A stretch of 14,541 bases of DNA from CAZBPZ01 sp964493955. Its GTDB lineage: Bacteria; Chloroflexota; Dehalococcoidia; Dehalococcoidales; Fen-1064. Positions within the stretch are counted from its first letter, which is position 1, and each line of letters begins with the position of its first letter. Shown piece by piece: positions 13,525 to 14,541 of this stretch. The stretch spans positions 1 to 14,541 of the forward strand of contig CAZBPZ010000042.1 of NCBI GenBank assembly GCA_964493955.1. The letters run 5' to 3'. The notes under the pieces were generated by a model. The model saw only the letters and a program-made list of their open reading frames with translations. It did not search any database and was not told the DNA's origin. Made by a program: the position numbers and the translations under genes.

Positions 13525-13545
13525 CGTGGTACCCCTGGCGCGACT
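13525..13545. repeat. Direct repeat at the tRNA-Arg 3' end, proximal copy
   Basis: The copy within the intact tRNA-Arg gene, identical over 21 bases to 12557-12577. It extends two bases past the encoded CCA. Confidence 0.8.
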
Positions 13546-13602
13546 CGAACGCGCGACACGCGGTTTAGGAAACCGCTGCTCTATCCTCTGAGCTACAGGG
13601 GC
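13527..13602 (-). tRNA. tRNA-Arg (anticodon CCT)
   Basis: Minus strand cloverleaf of 76 bases: acceptor GCCCCTG/CAGGGGT (closing G-U pair), D-arm TAGCTCAGAGGATAGAGCA, anticodon stem GCGGT/ACCGC around TTCCTAA (anticodon CCT), T-arm with GTTCGAGTC and encoded CCA (13527-13529). It reads AGG. Its 3' end is the target of the putative insertion. Confidence 0.95.
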
Positions 13603-13615
13603 AGGCTCAGCCCCG

Positions 13616-13645
13616 ATTATAGCATGCCCTCACCTTGCCAGTCAT
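13616..13645 (-). promoter_or_regulatory. tRNA-Arg promoter
   Basis: Minus strand ATGACT (13640-13645), an 18-base spacer and TATAAT (13616-13621) preceded by TGC. The predicted start is a few bases before the mature tRNA. Confidence 0.6.
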
Positions 13646-13662
13646 CACCGCCGGTTGTATAC

Positions 13663-13692
13663 TTGACACGACACCAACACGGGAAGCAGTAT
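13663..13692 (+). promoter_or_regulatory. Candidate promoter of the carboxylase gene
   Basis: A perfect TTGACA (13663-13668) with a weak CAGTAT (13687-13692) at an 18-base spacer. It points away from the tRNA-Arg promoter and leaves a leader of about 10 bases without a Shine-Dalgarno. Confidence 0.4.
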
Positions 13693-13708
13693 TTCCGCCT
13701 TCTTTGCT

Positions 13709-14541
13709 ATGGTCTGGCAACCGGAAATAGAGGAACTCAAGCGCCGGCGCGAGCTGGCCGCCCGCATGGGCGGCCCCGAGGGCATCGCCCGCCAGCGCCG
13801 CCGCGGCAAGCTCACCGTCCGCGAGCGGATTGAACGCCTGGCCGACCCCGGCTCCTTCCAGGAAATCGGGGCCCTGGCCGGCGCCGCCACCTACGAGGAC
13901 GACAGGCTGGTGGACTTCACCCCGTCCAACTTGGTCATCGGCACCTGCCAGATTAACGGGCGCAAGGTCGTCCTCAGCGGGGGCGACTTCACGGTGAGGG
14001 GCGGGGCGGCTGATGCCGCCGTGGGCAACAAGCACGGGTTCGCCAACCACCTGCCCCTGCAGTGGCGAATACCCTACATCCGCCTGCTGGACGCCACCGG
14101 CGGCAGCGTCCGCACCTTCGAGCAAATCGGCCGCACCTACATCCCCATCAACCCGGCCACCTACCAGGTGGAAGAGCTCCTCTGCACCGTGCCGGTCGTC
14201 TCGCTGGCGCTGGGCTCGGTGGCCGGCCTGCCGGCGGTCGAGGTCTGCCTCTCCCACTTCAGCGTCATGGTCAAGGGTATCAGCCACGTCTTCCCCGGAG
14301 GCCCGCCGGTCGTCAAAGCCGCCCTCGGCTACGACATCTCCAAGGAAGAGCTGGGTGATGAGCGTACCCAGGTCTTCCAGAGCGGGGTGGTGGACAACCT
14401 GGCCGAGACCGAGGACGAGGCCTTCCAGATGACACGCCGCTTCCTCAGCTACCTGCCACAGAACGTCTGGGAGATGCCACCCCGCACCGAGCCAGATGAC
14501 GACCCCAACCGCCGCGACGAGGAGCTGCTGTCAATCATTCC
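13709..14541 (+). CDS. Acyl-CoA carboxylase carboxyltransferase subunit (propionyl/methylmalonyl type), 3' end beyond window
   Basis: Open from ATG at 13709 to the right edge, 277 codons with no stop. IEELKRRRELAARMGGPEGIARQRRRGKLTVRERIERLADPGSFQEIG is the standard N-terminus of the biotin-dependent carboxyltransferase (crotonase-like) family, followed by PSNLVIGTCQINGRKVVLSGGDFTVRGG, LLDATGGSV, and FPGGPPVVKAALGYDISKEELG. Full members are about 510-550 residues, so roughly half is present. It moves a carboxyl group from biotin to propionyl-CoA or a similar acyl-CoA, or decarboxylates methylmalonyl-CoA. The sequence after GGD (FTVRGGAADAAVGNKHGFA) departs from the usual PCC beta chain, so another acyl-CoA substrate is possible. 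There is no clear ribosome binding site; an internal ATG at codon 20 is less likely because conserved residues precede it. Confidence 0.88.
   Translation, partial: MVWQPEIEELKRRRELAARMGGPEGIARQRRRGKLTVRERIERLADPGSFQEIGALAGAATYEDDRLVDFTPSNLVIGTCQINGRKVVLSGGDFTVRGGAADAAVGNKHGFANHLPLQWRIPYIRLLDATGGSVRTFEQIGRTYIPINPATYQVEELLCTVPVVSLALGSVAGLPAVEVCLSHFSVMVKGISHVFPGGPPVVKAALGYDISKEELGDERTQVFQSGVVDNLAETEDEAFQMTRRFLSYLPQNVWEMPPRTEPDDDPNRRDEELLSII

Larger units (their letters stand above)
12557..13545. mobile_element. Putative tRNA-Arg-integrated hicBBA cassette
   Basis: A segment of about 970 bases between the two 21-bp repeats, lying on the 3' side of an intact tRNA-Arg gene as expected for a tRNA-targeted insertion. 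It holds only hicB-hicB-hicA and is AT-richer than the genes on both sides. No integrase, transposase or terminal inverted repeat is seen. It may be a shrunken genomic island, or a non-autonomous cassette moved by an integrase elsewhere. Confidence 0.5.

Noticed and set aside
1..14541. CRISPR arrays, rRNA genes, insertion sequences, replication origin
   Set aside because: No regularly spaced repeats, no rRNA segments, no transposase or integrase frames and no DnaA-box cluster noticed on either strand.

Overview
The window looks like chromosomal DNA of a GC-rich, mainly anaerobic bacterium. The gene set (stand-alone ferredoxin, divergent Fe/Mn superoxide dismutase, Fe-dependent alcohol dehydrogenase, acyl-CoA carboxylase, genome-encoded CCA on tRNAs, several TTG/GTG starts) would fit Chloroflexota/Dehalococcoidia or a similar lineage. 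That placement is a low-confidence inference: there is no rRNA or lineage marker here.

Layout. (1) 1-1800 is visibly more AT-rich than the rest. It holds the 3' part of a UbiE/MenG-type methyltransferase, convergent with a HemN/HemW-like radical SAM gene. (2) 1931-2107 carries tRNA-Leu(GAG) and tRNA-Trp(CCA), both on the minus strand, and marks the composition change. (3) 2285-5495, minus strand, is a redox/stress block: an Fe/Mn superoxide dismutase after a small unknown gene, then an upstream cluster of Crp/Fnr regulator, Cys-rich zinc-ribbon protein, ferredoxin-like protein and an N2O-stimulated-promoter family protein. (4) 5611-5850, plus strand and divergent from the regulator, is a small YruB-type glutaredoxin. 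Its first active-site cysteine is an in-frame TGA, followed at the right distance by a bacterial SECIS-like hairpin, so it is very probably a selenoprotein with a U-P-W-C active site. Right behind it lie the first ~12 codons of a thioredoxin reductase gene, cut off abruptly. (5) 6009-9189, minus strand, is a copper module: csoR then copA, the ATPase running in frame into a YHS domain that has its own ribosome binding site. A strong promoter overlaps a perfect inverted repeat upstream of csoR, and a 32-codon SHOCT-domain ORF lies beyond it. (6) 9349-12519, plus strand: universal stress protein, Fe-dependent alcohol dehydrogenase and an MFS transporter. (7) 12557-13545 is a roughly 1-kb AT-richer cassette, hicB-hicB-hicA, lying at the 3' end of tRNA-Arg(CCT). 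It is bounded by a 21-bp exact direct repeat of that tRNA's 3' end, the geometry of a tRNA-integrated island. (8) From 13709 to the right edge runs an open-ended acyl-CoA carboxylase carboxyltransferase gene on the plus strand.

How it works together (inference): the centre of the window is about thiol/metal/oxidative or nitrosative stress, with a selenoglutaredoxin formerly or elsewhere paired with thioredoxin reductase, Cu(I) sensing and efflux, superoxide dismutase and a Crp/Fnr-controlled iron-sulfur cluster. The two most interesting observations are the selenocysteine glutaredoxin, which ordinary gene calling would truncate past its active site, and the very small tRNA-flanked toxin-antitoxin cassette without an integrase.
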